Assembly: GCA_035548495.1 (NCBI GenBank)
Contig: DASZSV010000036.1
Location: 1 to 64,000 of the forward strand
Source: CAILZL01 sp035548495
GTDB lineage: Bacteria; Pseudomonadota; Gammaproteobacteria; Steroidobacterales; Steroidobacteraceae
Direction of reading: 5' to 3'
DNA: 64,000 bases
This document shows, piece after piece, positions 17,546-25,027 of this stretch. A program made the translations under genes and the position numbers. The first letter of the stretch is position 1. Each line of letters opens with the position of its first letter. Under the pieces are notes generated by a model. That model was not told the DNA's origin and did not search any database. It saw only the letters and a list, made by a program, of their open reading frames with translations.

Positions 17546-19111
17546 TTACATGTTGTAAGCCTTTTCACCATGGTCGGCCAGATCCAGACCTTCTTCCTGT
17601 GCTTCATCGCTGGAGCGGATACCAATGGTGTACTTGAGTACCAGCAGAATGATCAGGGCAACGAGGCCCGACCACACGAGTGATGTGCACACTGCAATCA
17701 ATTGGCTCTTGAACTGCCCGGCTGCATCAAAGTCGCCGACCTTATTGGCAACGTAGTCCCACACGCCAGTGCCGCCCAGTTTGGGATTGACGAAGATGCC
17801 TGTGCCCAAAGCGCCCAGGATACCGCCGACGCAGTGCACACCGAAGGCATCGAGTGCATCGTCATAACCGAGCATTGACTTGAGCTTGGTAGCAGCCAGG
17901 AAGCACACCACACCGGCAACTGCGCAGATGACAAAAGCACCTACGGGGCCAACGAAACCGGCCGCAGGAGTGATGGCAACCAAGCCTGCAACAATACCGG
18001 AACAAACGCCCAACAGGCTGGGCTTGCCCTTCATCAGCCATTCAATGCCCGCCCATGCCACGCCTGCGACCGCAGTGCCGAACAGGGTGTTAAAGAAGGC
18101 AAGACCGGCGGCACCTGTGGCTTCCAGTGCTGAACCGGCATTGAAGCCGAACCAGCCCATCCACAGCATGCCGGTGCCGATGGCAGTCATCATCAAGCTA
18201 TGCGGTGCAAAATGGACTCGGCCCAAGCCTTTGCGTGGACCCAGAACAAGGGCAGCCATCAGCGCCGCAATACCCGCGTTGATGTGCACGACGGTGCCAC
18301 CTGCGAAGTCAATTGCGCCTTTCTGGAATAACCAGCCCGCATGACTGTTGGCCACATCCGCAGCTGCAGCCGAGGTATAGGCATCGGGACCGTCCCAGTA
18401 CCACACCATGTGAGCAATGGGCAGGTAGGAGAAGGTGAACCATATGACGCTGAAGATCATGACGGCCGAGAACTTCATGCGTTCCGCCAGACCACCAGTG
18501 ATCAAAGCCACGGTGATGGCTGCAAAGGTGAGTTGGAACATGCAGTAGACAAAGTCCGGCAGATACTGGCCTTTGCTGAAGGTGGCGGCAACGGCTGTGG
18601 TGGGATCTTCAAGTCCGAGGAACCAGCCCTTGCCTGCACTGCTCCACGGCATGGCGCCGAAGAACGCGCTGTCTCCCGCAGTGAAGGCAACTCCATAACC
18701 GAATATCACCCAAAGTACCGCGATGACGCAAAAGATGCTGAAGCTTTGCATCGTTGTCGACAACGCATTCTTGGTTCGCACCATGCCGGCATAGAACAAC
18801 GCCAAACCGGGAACGGTCATGAATAACACGAACGCGGTGGAAGTCATCATCCAGGACACGTCGCCCTTGTTGCAGTCGAAGCCCTTGTCACCACATTTTG
18901 GTGCCGCCGCGGGCGCTGCGTCTGCAGCAGGTGCCGGTGCTTCAGCGGGTGCCGCAGTGGCATCCGTTGCGGCCGCCGAGCTGACTGCTGATGCATCAGT
19001 TGGGGGTGATTGCTGTGCATGTGCCAGGTTGCTACCCAGCATTGCCAGCGCAATGAGAGCTGCGCTCCATAAGGGAGCCAGCACTCGTCTTGGTGCCAGA
19101 GGTTTATTCAC
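17546..19111 (-). CDS. amtB: Ammonium transporter AmtB
   Basis: 521 residues. Trimeric channel that moves ammonium/ammonia across the inner membrane. A signal peptide (residues 1-33) and an alanine/proline-rich linker precede the 11-helix core, which starts at WMMTSTAFVLFMTVPGLALF. Typical core motifs are FYAGMVRTKN, GGLAERMKF, the twin-histidine helices (FAGGTVVHINAG and DAFGVHCVGGILGALGTG) and WMGWFGFNAGSALEA. The periplasmic linker with CGDKGFDCNKG makes it longer than E. coli AmtB (428), as in many proteobacteria. Cotranscribed behind glnK, whose product plugs the channel when nitrogen is sufficient. Confidence 0.96.
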   Translation of the reverse strand: MNKPLAPRRVLAPLWSAALIALAMLGSNLAHAQQSPPTDASAVSSAAATDATAAPAEAPAPAADAAPAAAPKCGDKGFDCNKGDVSWMMTSTAFVLFMTVPGLALFYAGMVRTKNALSTTMQSFSIFCVIAVLWVIFGYGVAFTAGDSAFFGAMPWSSAGKGWFLGLEDPTTAVAATFSKGQYLPDFVYCMFQLTFAAITVALITGGLAERMKFSAVMIFSVIWFTFSYLPIAHMVWYWDGPDAYTSAAAADVANSHAGWLFQKGAIDFAGGTVVHINAGIAALMAALVLGPRKGLGRVHFAPHSLMMTAIGTGMLWMGWFGFNAGSALEATGAAGLAFFNTLFGTAVAGVAWAGIEWLMKGKPSLLGVCSGIVAGLVAITPAAGFVGPVGAFVICAVAGVVCFLAATKLKSMLGYDDALDAFGVHCVGGILGALGTGIFVNPKLGGTGVWDYVANKVGDFDAAGQFKSQLIAVCTSLVWSGLVALIILLVLKYTIGIRSSDEAQEEGLDLADHGEKAYNM

Positions 19112-19176
19112 TGTCGTTCTCCTGCGAGATGTGTTGCTGCAAAAAAATCAAATTCATTGTCTGAGGTGCTGTTTTT

Positions 19177-19515
19177 CTAAACGGCTTCGACGCCAACCTC
19201 GCCGGTTCGAATGCGAATCGCCTGGTCGAGACGGGTGACGAATACCTTGCCATCGCCGATTTTTCCGGTACGCGCCACGTTCGTGATGGCTTCCACCACC
19301 TGTTCCACAATCGAGTCGTCAACGGCGAGCTCGATTTTGGTTTTTGGCAGAAAGTCCACTCGATATTCAGCGCCGCGATACATTTCGGTGTGACCGCGCT
19401 GACGGCCAAACCCCTGTACCTCGGTCACCGTGATGCCTTGTACGCCAATATCCGCCACCGCTTGGCGGACATCATCCAGCTTGAATGGCTTGATGAGGGC
19501 AGTAATCAGCTTCAT
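19177..19515 (-). CDS. glnK: Nitrogen regulatory protein P-II (GlnK)
   Basis: 112 residues, the standard P-II length. MKLITALIKPFKLDDVRQAV at the N-terminus; the T-loop RGAEYRVDFLPK carries Tyr51, the uridylylation site; the B-loop ARTGKIGDGKVF binds ATP/2-oxoglutarate. As the partner of amtB it is best called GlnK rather than GlnB. It is transcribed from a sigma-54 promoter about 70 bp upstream. The order amtB-glnK divergent from ubiK and comM is the one known in Pseudomonas. Confidence 0.96.
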   Translation of the reverse strand: MKLITALIKPFKLDDVRQAVADIGVQGITVTEVQGFGRQRGHTEMYRGAEYRVDFLPKTKIELAVDDSIVEQVVEAITNVARTGKIGDGKVFVTRLDQAIRIRTGEVGVEAV

Positions 19516-19595
19516 CGACGTTCTCCGTTGTGACCGACCATCGTGATTGACAAGCCCGCCTGCAGCCTGTGGCCAGAGGCGCGCGATTGTGTAGG

Positions 19596-19611
19596 TGCAT
19601 CTTCTGTGCCA
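19596..19611 (-). promoter_or_regulatory. Sigma-54 (-24/-12) promoter of glnK-amtB
   Basis: On the minus strand TGGCAC, five bases (AGAAG), ATGCA: the GG and GC doublets have exact -24/-12 spacing and only one core position differs from TGGCAC-N5-TTGCA. It predicts a transcript start about 70 bp before glnK. NtrC control is expected for this operon in the class, but I did not find a clear NtrC site. rpoN itself is in the window at 33075-34541. Confidence 0.82.
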
Positions 19612-19789
19612 CTAGGAAAGTCGCGTATTTCGCGGGCAAGCGGCATGGATTGGAATCGGTACGCCCAGCATTAGGGCGGGCGAATTGCGCCATGTCTTAA
19701 ATTAGTGCGTAAAAAGCGCTGGTTCCGACTTGAGTGGCGCGGCGTTGCTCCGTAGTCTTGCAGTCCTGTTCAAGTAAAGGTGCATTACC

Positions 19790-20035
19790 GTGGATATTGA
19801 TGTGATTGAGCAATTGGCCCGCAAGCTTGCAGCTGCATTACCTGACAGCATTTCCGCCATGCGCAACGATGTGGAGCAAAACTTCAAGGCTGTGCTGCAA
19901 AGCACGTTGTCGCGTATGGATATCGTCAGCCGCCAGGAATTTGATGTTCAGGTTGGTGTGCTTAATCGCGTCCGAACCCAGTTAAGCCAGCTTGAACAGC
20001 GCCTCGCTGCAATGGAACAATCTTCAACCAGTTAA
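19790..20035 (+). CDS. ubiK: Ubiquinone biosynthesis accessory factor UbiK (BMFP family)
   Basis: 81 residues beginning at GTG (19790), with AAAGG nine bases upstream. IDVIEQLARKLAAALPD and a helix, then MDIVSRQEFDVQVGVLNRVR and a C-terminal coiled coil (LSQLEQRLAAME) match the UbiK/YqiC family, which helps the UbiIJK complex in aerobic ubiquinone synthesis and promotes membrane fusion in vitro. The acidic and helical pattern and length match. comM follows after 25 bp. Confidence 0.9.
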   Translation: MDIDVIEQLARKLAAALPDSISAMRNDVEQNFKAVLQSTLSRMDIVSRQEFDVQVGVLNRVRTQLSQLEQRLAAMEQSSTS

Positions 20036-20060
20036 CTTGAACACACTACAGGGATGTGAA

Positions 20061-21578
20061 ATGACCATCGCCACCATTCTGAGCAGGGCACAGTACGGAA
20101 TGCAGGCACCGCAGGTAGCGGTGGAAGTGGACATCAGTGCCGGTTTGCCGTCCTTCACCATCGTTGGATTGCCAGAGGCCGTGGTCAAAGAGAGCAAGGA
20201 CCGTGTGCGCGCGGCGCTGGTGAATTGCAATTTTGAAATGCCGGATGGCCGCATTACCGTCAATCTTGCACCAGCGGATTTGCCGAAGGAGGGTGGTCGC
20301 TTTGATTTACCCATTGCCATCGGCATTCTCGTTGCCTCCGAGCAGTTAACCGCGACCAGTCTGGATAATTCAGAACTGTATGGCGAGCTGTCACTCAATG
20401 GTCAGGTCCGACCAATCACCGGTGCGTTGATCGCAGCGCTTGCCGCCACACAGGCAGGACATTCGTTAGTTGTTCCCGAGGCCAACTGCGCCGAGACACA
20501 GGTCATCAACAGCTGCCGTGCGATTGCCGCCAAGGATCTGTTGCAAGTGTGCGCACACCTGAATGACTCGCAGCCGTCGCCTTTCGTGCAGCCTGCCGCA
20601 GCGTCGACCGTCATGCCGGCAATTCCTGATTTCTCCGATGTGCGCGGACAGGCGCATGCCAAACGGGCGCTGGAGATTGCAGCGGTCGGTGAGCACAGTG
20701 TGTTATTGCTCGGGCCACCCGGTACCGGCAAGAGCATGCTGGCGCAACGCTTGCCGGGAATTCTGCCCTTGCTTGATGATGAAGAAGCATTGCAGACTGC
20801 TGCGATCCGTTCACTCACAGGACGCGGTATTGAGTTGTCATCGTGGCGCATACGCCCATTTCGAGCGCCACACCACACTGCATCCGCGGCAGCGCTGGTG
20901 GGTGGTGGTTCGCAACCCCGGCCGGGTGAAATTTCACTCGCTCACAATGGTGTGTTGTTCCTCGATGAGTTGCCGGAATTCAACCGGCATGTGCTGGAAG
21001 TACTGCGTGAACCGCTGGAAAGCGGCGTGATCTGTATTTCCCGCGCGGCGCGGCAGGCGGAATTTCCTGCACGATTCCAGATGATTGCTGCGATGAATCC
21101 CTGTCCCTGCGGTTATCTTGGCGATCCAGCATCACGCTGTCGTTGCACGGCAGATCAGGTGCAACGCTATCGCATGCGCATTTCCGGTCCATTGATGGAT
21201 CGCCTCGACATGCATGTGGAAGTGCCGCGTATTCCGACGGCTGATTTGCAGGGAGCCACAACGGCAGAAAGCAGTGCAACCGTACGGCAGCGCGTGCTGG
21301 CTGCGCGGCACATCCAGTTGCAACGACAGGGCAAGTGCAATGCGCGCTTGCTGGCGGCAGAAGTGGATCAGTGGTGCAGTCCGGATCGCGAAGCACAAGT
21401 GCTGCTGGCGCGGGCCATCCAGAAACTCGCACTGTCTGCCCGCGCGTATCACCGCATTCTGAAAGTGGCGCGCAGTGTGGCCGATCTTGACGGCAGCGAC
21501 GGCATACACAGCGCTCATGTGAGCGAGGCCATCGCACTGCGCCGTCTGGATCGCAACAGCCGCGGCGTGACCACTTGA
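20061..21578 (+). CDS. comM: YifB/ComM family Mg-chelatase-like AAA+ ATPase
   Basis: 505 residues from ATG at 20061 (MTIATILSRAQYGMQAPQ); a longer in-frame start at 19992 overlaps ubiK and is not needed. The N-terminal Lon-like ChlI domain shows AVVKESKDRVRAAL; the AAA+ domain has Walker A GPPGTGKSM, Walker B region VLFLDELPEFNRHVLEVLRE and a zinc-ribbon-like insert NPCPCGYLGDPASRCRC. ComM is a hexameric helicase that drives branch migration during integration of transformed DNA. Its presence does not by itself show natural competence. Pairing with ubiK next to glnK is conserved in relatives. Confidence 0.95.
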   Translation: MTIATILSRAQYGMQAPQVAVEVDISAGLPSFTIVGLPEAVVKESKDRVRAALVNCNFEMPDGRITVNLAPADLPKEGGRFDLPIAIGILVASEQLTATSLDNSELYGELSLNGQVRPITGALIAALAATQAGHSLVVPEANCAETQVINSCRAIAAKDLLQVCAHLNDSQPSPFVQPAAASTVMPAIPDFSDVRGQAHAKRALEIAAVGEHSVLLLGPPGTGKSMLAQRLPGILPLLDDEEALQTAAIRSLTGRGIELSSWRIRPFRAPHHTASAAALVGGGSQPRPGEISLAHNGVLFLDELPEFNRHVLEVLREPLESGVICISRAARQAEFPARFQMIAAMNPCPCGYLGDPASRCRCTADQVQRYRMRISGPLMDRLDMHVEVPRIPTADLQGATTAESSATVRQRVLAARHIQLQRQGKCNARLLAAEVDQWCSPDREAQVLLARAIQKLALSARAYHRILKVARSVADLDGSDGIHSAHVSEAIALRRLDRNSRGVTT

Positions 21579-21728
21579 TGCACATCAAACTTTATCATTC
21601 AACCGCGGCAAGCATTTGCCGCTTGCTGCGAAGTATGCCGCGCATTTGCGATTGCTCCTTATTGCAGCGTTAAGGTTCCATCTTGTGCGCCGATAGTCAA
21701 ATCAGACAGGCACAGAGCGGGCGCGATT

Positions 21729-21992
21729 ATGAGCAAGATCGACAATGACTTGATTGATGCGGCAGAACTGACTGAATCCCGCTTTGAGGATGCGCAGTCT
21801 GGCAGAGTAACGTTTGATGAACGCGGCAACGGTGTATGGGAATGGCACCTTGAAACTGGCGAATACAGTACCGACATCACATCCACCCAGATGAATCGCA
21901 TCGTTGACCCGTCTGCGCTGCAACTGGCAGATGACACGGTCAAGCTGCGCATCATCAACAATAAATGGATATACCAGTCCGACCGCCGCTGA
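21729..21992 (+). CDS. Small conserved hypothetical protein
   Basis: 87 residues, MSKIDNDLIDAAELTESRFE, then VTFDERGNGVWEWHLETGEY and a C-terminal basic end NKWIYQSDRR. It has an ORF of normal codon pattern, sits alone 150 bp behind comM and is closed by a strong terminator, all signs of a real gene. The hydrophilic, tryptophan-containing beta-rich core (GNGVWEWHLETG) resembles small cytoplasmic proteins found in this class, but I cannot name the family. No signal peptide or membrane segment. Confidence 0.65.
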   Translation: MSKIDNDLIDAAELTESRFEDAQSGRVTFDERGNGVWEWHLETGEYSTDITSTQMNRIVDPSALQLADDTVKLRIINNKWIYQSDRR

Positions 21993-22024
21993 CTGATTTG
22001 TCTGCAATATACTGTGCCATAAAG

Positions 22025-22055
22025 AAAAGGCCGGTGGTTACCGGCCTTTTCTTTT
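22025..22055. terminator. Bidirectional rho-independent terminator
   Basis: AAAAGGCCGGT, loop GGTT, ACCGGCCTTTT, then CTTTT. The stem is flanked by A-rich and T-rich runs, so it can end transcripts from both the small + strand gene and the convergent cytochrome gene. Confidence 0.9.
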
Positions 22056-22073
22056 GATGGGCGTTGATTGCTG

Positions 22074-22592
22074 CTATTTGGACTTCGACACCATGTAGTC
22101 CACGGCGGCCATCACTGATTTATCAGACACAGTTACGGCGCCACCCTTGGCTGGCATGTTGTTGAAACCATGCAGCGCGTGCTGGTGCAGGGTATCCATG
22201 CCCTTGGCGATGCGCGGGGCCCACAGGGCTTTGTCGCCAAATTTGGGCGCGTTCAGCACACCACTGGCGTGGCAGGCGGAACAGGTCTGGGTGTAAAGCT
22301 GTTCTCCTGACATTTCGGTCAACGCCGCAGGCGCCGCAGCTTTTTCTTCGAGTGCCGAATTGTCTGCACCGGCAATAGCCACCTGTGCTGCCGGCTTCAA
22401 GCGCTCATTCACTGCCTTCTGCACGATGGGATCGCGCATGGCATCGGCCTCCTGAGTACGCGCGGCAATGGCTTTTGCGCCGAAATAAATGCCGAAGGCC
22501 ACCAAAATCAGCACACCGATCACCATCATGAAGGTGTCGAAAAACTGTTTGTCATGGGACTGCTCGTGTTTATCGCTGGAAGAACCGCTCAC
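22074..22592 (-). CDS. Membrane-anchored c-type cytochrome (cytochrome c5-like)
   Basis: 172 residues from GTG at 22592 (SGSSSDKHEQ), chosen because GGAG lies 8 bases upstream and members of this family start with a short hydrophilic head before QFFDTFMMVIGVLILVAFGI, a single membrane anchor. The cytochrome domain has one CXXCH (CSACH), LYTQTCSACHASGVLNAPKFG, and a distal methionine in NNMPAKGG. It would carry electrons in the periplasm, probably between the bc1 complex and a terminal oxidase. The longer frame to 22706 runs into the tRNA side and has no ribosome site. Confidence 0.9.
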   Translation of the reverse strand: MSGSSSDKHEQSHDKQFFDTFMMVIGVLILVAFGIYFGAKAIAARTQEADAMRDPIVQKAVNERLKPAAQVAIAGADNSALEEKAAAPAALTEMSGEQLYTQTCSACHASGVLNAPKFGDKALWAPRIAKGMDTLHQHALHGFNNMPAKGGAVTVSDKSVMAAVDYMVSKSK

Positions 22593-22743
22593 GCTGACTC
22601 CGGGGTTGAGTGATGTAGACAAGGCGAGCAAGTATAACGGTCTGGACGCCGACCTCAAATAGTTGTGCAAGGCCGCCCGCAATCCGTGTTGGACTCCCAC
22701 CATCATGGGCCGTTAGAATTCTCCCAATTTGATACCGAGTTAA

Positions 22744-22820
22744 GCGCCCGTAGCTCAGCTGGATAGAGTGCTGGCCTCCGAAGCCAGAGGTCGTGGGTTC
22801 GAATCCCGCCGGGCGCGCCA
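22744..22820 (+). tRNA. tRNA-Arg (anticodon CCG)
   Basis: 77 bases including an encoded CCA. The acceptor arms are GCGCCCG and CGGGCGC; the D arm is GCTC...GAGT; the anticodon stem CTGGC/GCCAG encloses loop CTCCGAA, anticodon CCG; the T arm is GTGGG-TTCGAAT-CCCGC. Reads CGG codons. The 3' end is repeated in part 168 bp downstream. Confidence 0.97.
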
Positions 22821-22853
22821 CTTGAGAAAATGTAATGACGGTGATCGGCGGGG

Positions 22854-22988
22854 TTCGAACCCACGACAATTAGCAAGCCGGGTTCGACAAAATTGCCGGG
22901 AGCAATTTTGAACATCGCCCGCGATGGTACTGAGCGGTAGCGAAGTGCGAGGCACAGGAAGTGCCGAGTAATCCCGCCGGGCGCGCCA
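22854..22988 (+). repeat. Mosaic of tRNA-Arg fragments behind the tRNA gene
   Basis: A 19-base direct copy of the tRNA 3' end (AATCCCGCCGGGCGCGCCA) lies at 22970-22988, exactly 168 bp after its position in the gene (22802-22820). At 22854-22867 a 14-base inverted copy of the T-arm side (TTCGAACCCACGAC) appears. Between them are two hairpins: AAAATTGC/GCAATTTT (22889-22909) and GGCAC/GTGCC (22951-22965). The direct repeat is the shape left by integration into a tRNA 3' end, but no integrase gene is present, so this may be an att scar or a tRNA-linked repeat. Confidence 0.7.
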
Positions 22989-23002
22989 ATCTTTCTTTTT
23001 GT

Positions 23003-23038
23003 TTTACTTTTTCTTTGGATTCGCAAAGAAAAAGTAAA
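23003..23038. repeat. Long perfect hairpin repeat, copy 1
   Basis: TTTACTTTTTCTTTG (23003-23017), six-base loop GATTCG, then the perfect 15-base complement CAAAGAAAAAGTAAA (23024-23038). A diverged copy lies 95 bp downstream, and the sequence after each copy is also similar (GGGAGTCCGCGCAGCGGGCAC here). Resembles families of short intergenic hairpin repeats; the T-rich arm could also stop transcription coming from the tRNA. Confidence 0.75.
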
Positions 23039-23096
23039 TGATCTCAGGGAGTCCGCGCAGCGGGCACATACCTTCCTTCGATACGGAGTCTCACAT

Positions 23097-23130
23097 CTTT
23101 TTCTTTGGATTGGCAAGGAAAAAGCAAATG
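23097..23130. repeat. Hairpin repeat, copy 2 (diverged)
   Basis: CTTTTTCTTTG, loop GATTGG, CAAGGAAAAAG: the same hairpin as copy 1 with a G-U/wobble change and a shorter stem. It is followed by ATGGCAACCGGGAGCGAGCA, which parallels the tail of copy 1. The pair looks like a tandem duplication of a unit of about 95 bp that has diverged. Confidence 0.65.
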
Positions 23131-23374
23131 GCAACCGGGAGCGAGCATGGCGAGCTCATACTCCACCGTAAACCTTCTCAATCGTGCCCGGCGCATGGGT
23201 GGTACGAACAGCTTCCGCGTTACCGGACTATTGATCTGAACGAAGGCGGGTTACGCCGCTACATCCATGTCGGCCGCTGGCTGGATTTTATTCCGGCACG
23301 ACGCGGAATTTTGGTATCGTAAGGCCTGCCGAATAAATCAGACAAATAGTTACTACGCCATTCGCGGGGTCTTT

Positions 23375-24502
23375 ATGCTTCACAAACCGGTTACCGTTTC
23401 CCGCCGCACAACGCTTGCCATGTTGTCTGCCGCTGCGGGCGCAGGCCTTTCATCCGCACTGCGTGTGGATGCAGCATCTTCACCATCACTCGCTGATCTT
23501 GCTGCGGCCAAAGGATTGCGCTTTGGTTCAGCCGTCAGTGCGGTGGCGGGTGGATTCACCGATGCCGATGTGGCTGCGCTGCTCATCCGTGAATGCAGGC
23601 TCATTGTTCCAGAGAATGAACTCAAGCTGTATGTCATCGAAAAAGACGAAGGTGTCTACAACTTTACACCCGCTGACCGCATGCTGGCGTTTTGCAAGTC
23701 GCACAACATGCTGATGCGCGGCCACAACCTGTGGTGGGCGCGTGACAAGTACGCGCCACAGTGGCTGGTGAAACATGATTTTGGCAAGCATCCCAAAGTC
23801 CAAGCAGAACGGGTGTTGCGCGACTATGTTGTGCGAGTGGTTGATCACTACGGAGAAGACATTGTTTCGTGGGATGTGATCAATGAAATCCTTGATCCGC
23901 AAACTGGTGAAGTGCGCGACAGCGTGTTCCAGCGCATACTGGGAATGGACGCATTGCGCATTGTTTATGAGGCAGCACGCGAACGGTTACCGAAGACACA
24001 ACTGGTATACAACGATTACATGTGCTGGGAAGCCGGCAAGGAAAACCATCGTGCTGGAGCGTTGAAGTTGCTGCGCTGGTTCCGTGAACAGAAATTGCCG
24101 GTGGATGTATTGGGCATCCAGAGTCATCTGGGTTTCGACTATGAACTCGAGAGTGGACAGCATGATCAATGGCGGCAGTTTCTTAATGAAGTGGTCGGCA
24201 TGGGTTATGACCTGCTTGTCACGGAGCTGGATGTTAATGATCAGCATACCAAGGGCGATATTGCCGAGCGTGATGCCACGGTGGCAAAGGTCGCGCGTGA
24301 CTATCTCGATCTGACATTGAGTTATAAACAGGTCAAGGATGTGCTGGTGTGGGGCATCACTGACAAGTTCAGTTGGTTGCAGGGCGCAAGGCCGCGTGCC
24401 GATGGTCAGCCGCAGCGATGCACGCTATATGATGCGAACTTCCAGCCCAAGCCATTGCGTGATGCGGTTGCTGCGGCATTCAAGGCGGCTCCAGCGCGGT
24501 GA
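23375..24502 (+). CDS. Endo-1,4-beta-xylanase, glycoside hydrolase family 10
   Basis: 375 residues from ATG at 23375 (GCGGGG ribosome site at 23365-23370). Twin-arginine signal (VSRRTTLAMLSAAAGAGLSS) at the N-terminus. GH10 barrel of usual size: FGSAVSA, VPENELKLYV, MRGHNLWWARDKYAPQWL, acid/base Glu171 in SWDVINEILDP and nucleophile Glu284 in LLVTELDVND, then LVWGITDKFSWL. All catalytic residues are present. It should cut xylan backbones outside the cytoplasm after Tat export. No carbohydrate-binding module is attached. The neighbours are not sugar genes, but the window also holds GH5-like, GH105-like and TonB receptor genes. Confidence 0.94.
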   Translation: MLHKPVTVSRRTTLAMLSAAAGAGLSSALRVDAASSPSLADLAAAKGLRFGSAVSAVAGGFTDADVAALLIRECRLIVPENELKLYVIEKDEGVYNFTPADRMLAFCKSHNMLMRGHNLWWARDKYAPQWLVKHDFGKHPKVQAERVLRDYVVRVVDHYGEDIVSWDVINEILDPQTGEVRDSVFQRILGMDALRIVYEAARERLPKTQLVYNDYMCWEAGKENHRAGALKLLRWFREQKLPVDVLGIQSHLGFDYELESGQHDQWRQFLNEVVGMGYDLLVTELDVNDQHTKGDIAERDATVAKVARDYLDLTLSYKQVKDVLVWGITDKFSWLQGARPRADGQPQRCTLYDANFQPKPLRDAVAAAFKAAPAR

Positions 24503-25027
24503 TTGCGCATTCAACCAAGCACTCTCCATCACACAGTGCCAGTGATATTGGTGGAGAGCGTTGCGCTGATGTCGCTGGCGCCGTACCGGTATGCGCGCGA
24601 TGTTCTCTTGCACTTTGCCATCCAATCAATCATTTTCTGCGATGACGGCGCCAATATGGTGCTGCTTCGGCTTGTGTTGAGGTCAAGCACGTCATATTAA
24701 TTTGTGATGTGATGATAACTGCAACACACATTCGCTTCATGATGACATGATTCCGGCAACATTCTTCCTCAGTTTGCGCCCTAACGGATGATTGCCTTAA
24801 TTCTTGGCACGCAGTTTTCATGTACTCCATCACGGAACTGATTGTTTATCGCGGTAGTCTGTATCTCAAGTAAGACGTTCAACATTCGATAAAGCAATTA
24901 AGTCGTCAGATTTCAATTTCCATGGACAGGCACAGCAACAAGTTCATCAACGGTTGCGCAGGCAACCGGAGAACCGTTGATTTCAAGTGATCGTTTTGAT
25001 GATCACGCACGTGATGGAGAAATCGAT
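24503..25027 (+). promoter_or_regulatory. Long leader region of the prkA operon, with weak sigma-54 promoter candidate
   Basis: 525 bp without a supported gene. TTGGCAC-GCAGT-TTTCA at 24804-24820 matches the -24 part of a sigma-54 promoter exactly (TTGGCAC) with correct spacing, but the -12 part reads TTTC rather than TTGC. In E. coli the orthologous yeaGH operon is NtrC/sigma-54 and RpoS dependent, which makes the site credible. Just after the xylanase, CTCTCCA (24522-24528) and TGGAGAG (24552-24558) can pair, a possible terminator without a T-run. I see no NtrC site. Confidence 0.45.

Noticed and set aside
22703..23134. 143-codon minus-strand frame containing GIRTHDLWLRRPALYPAEL
   Set aside because: This is the well-known spurious translation of a tRNA gene read backwards.
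24977..25027. TTG-initiated extension of prkA
   Set aside because: ATG at 25028 has GGAG upstream and matches the start of related proteins.
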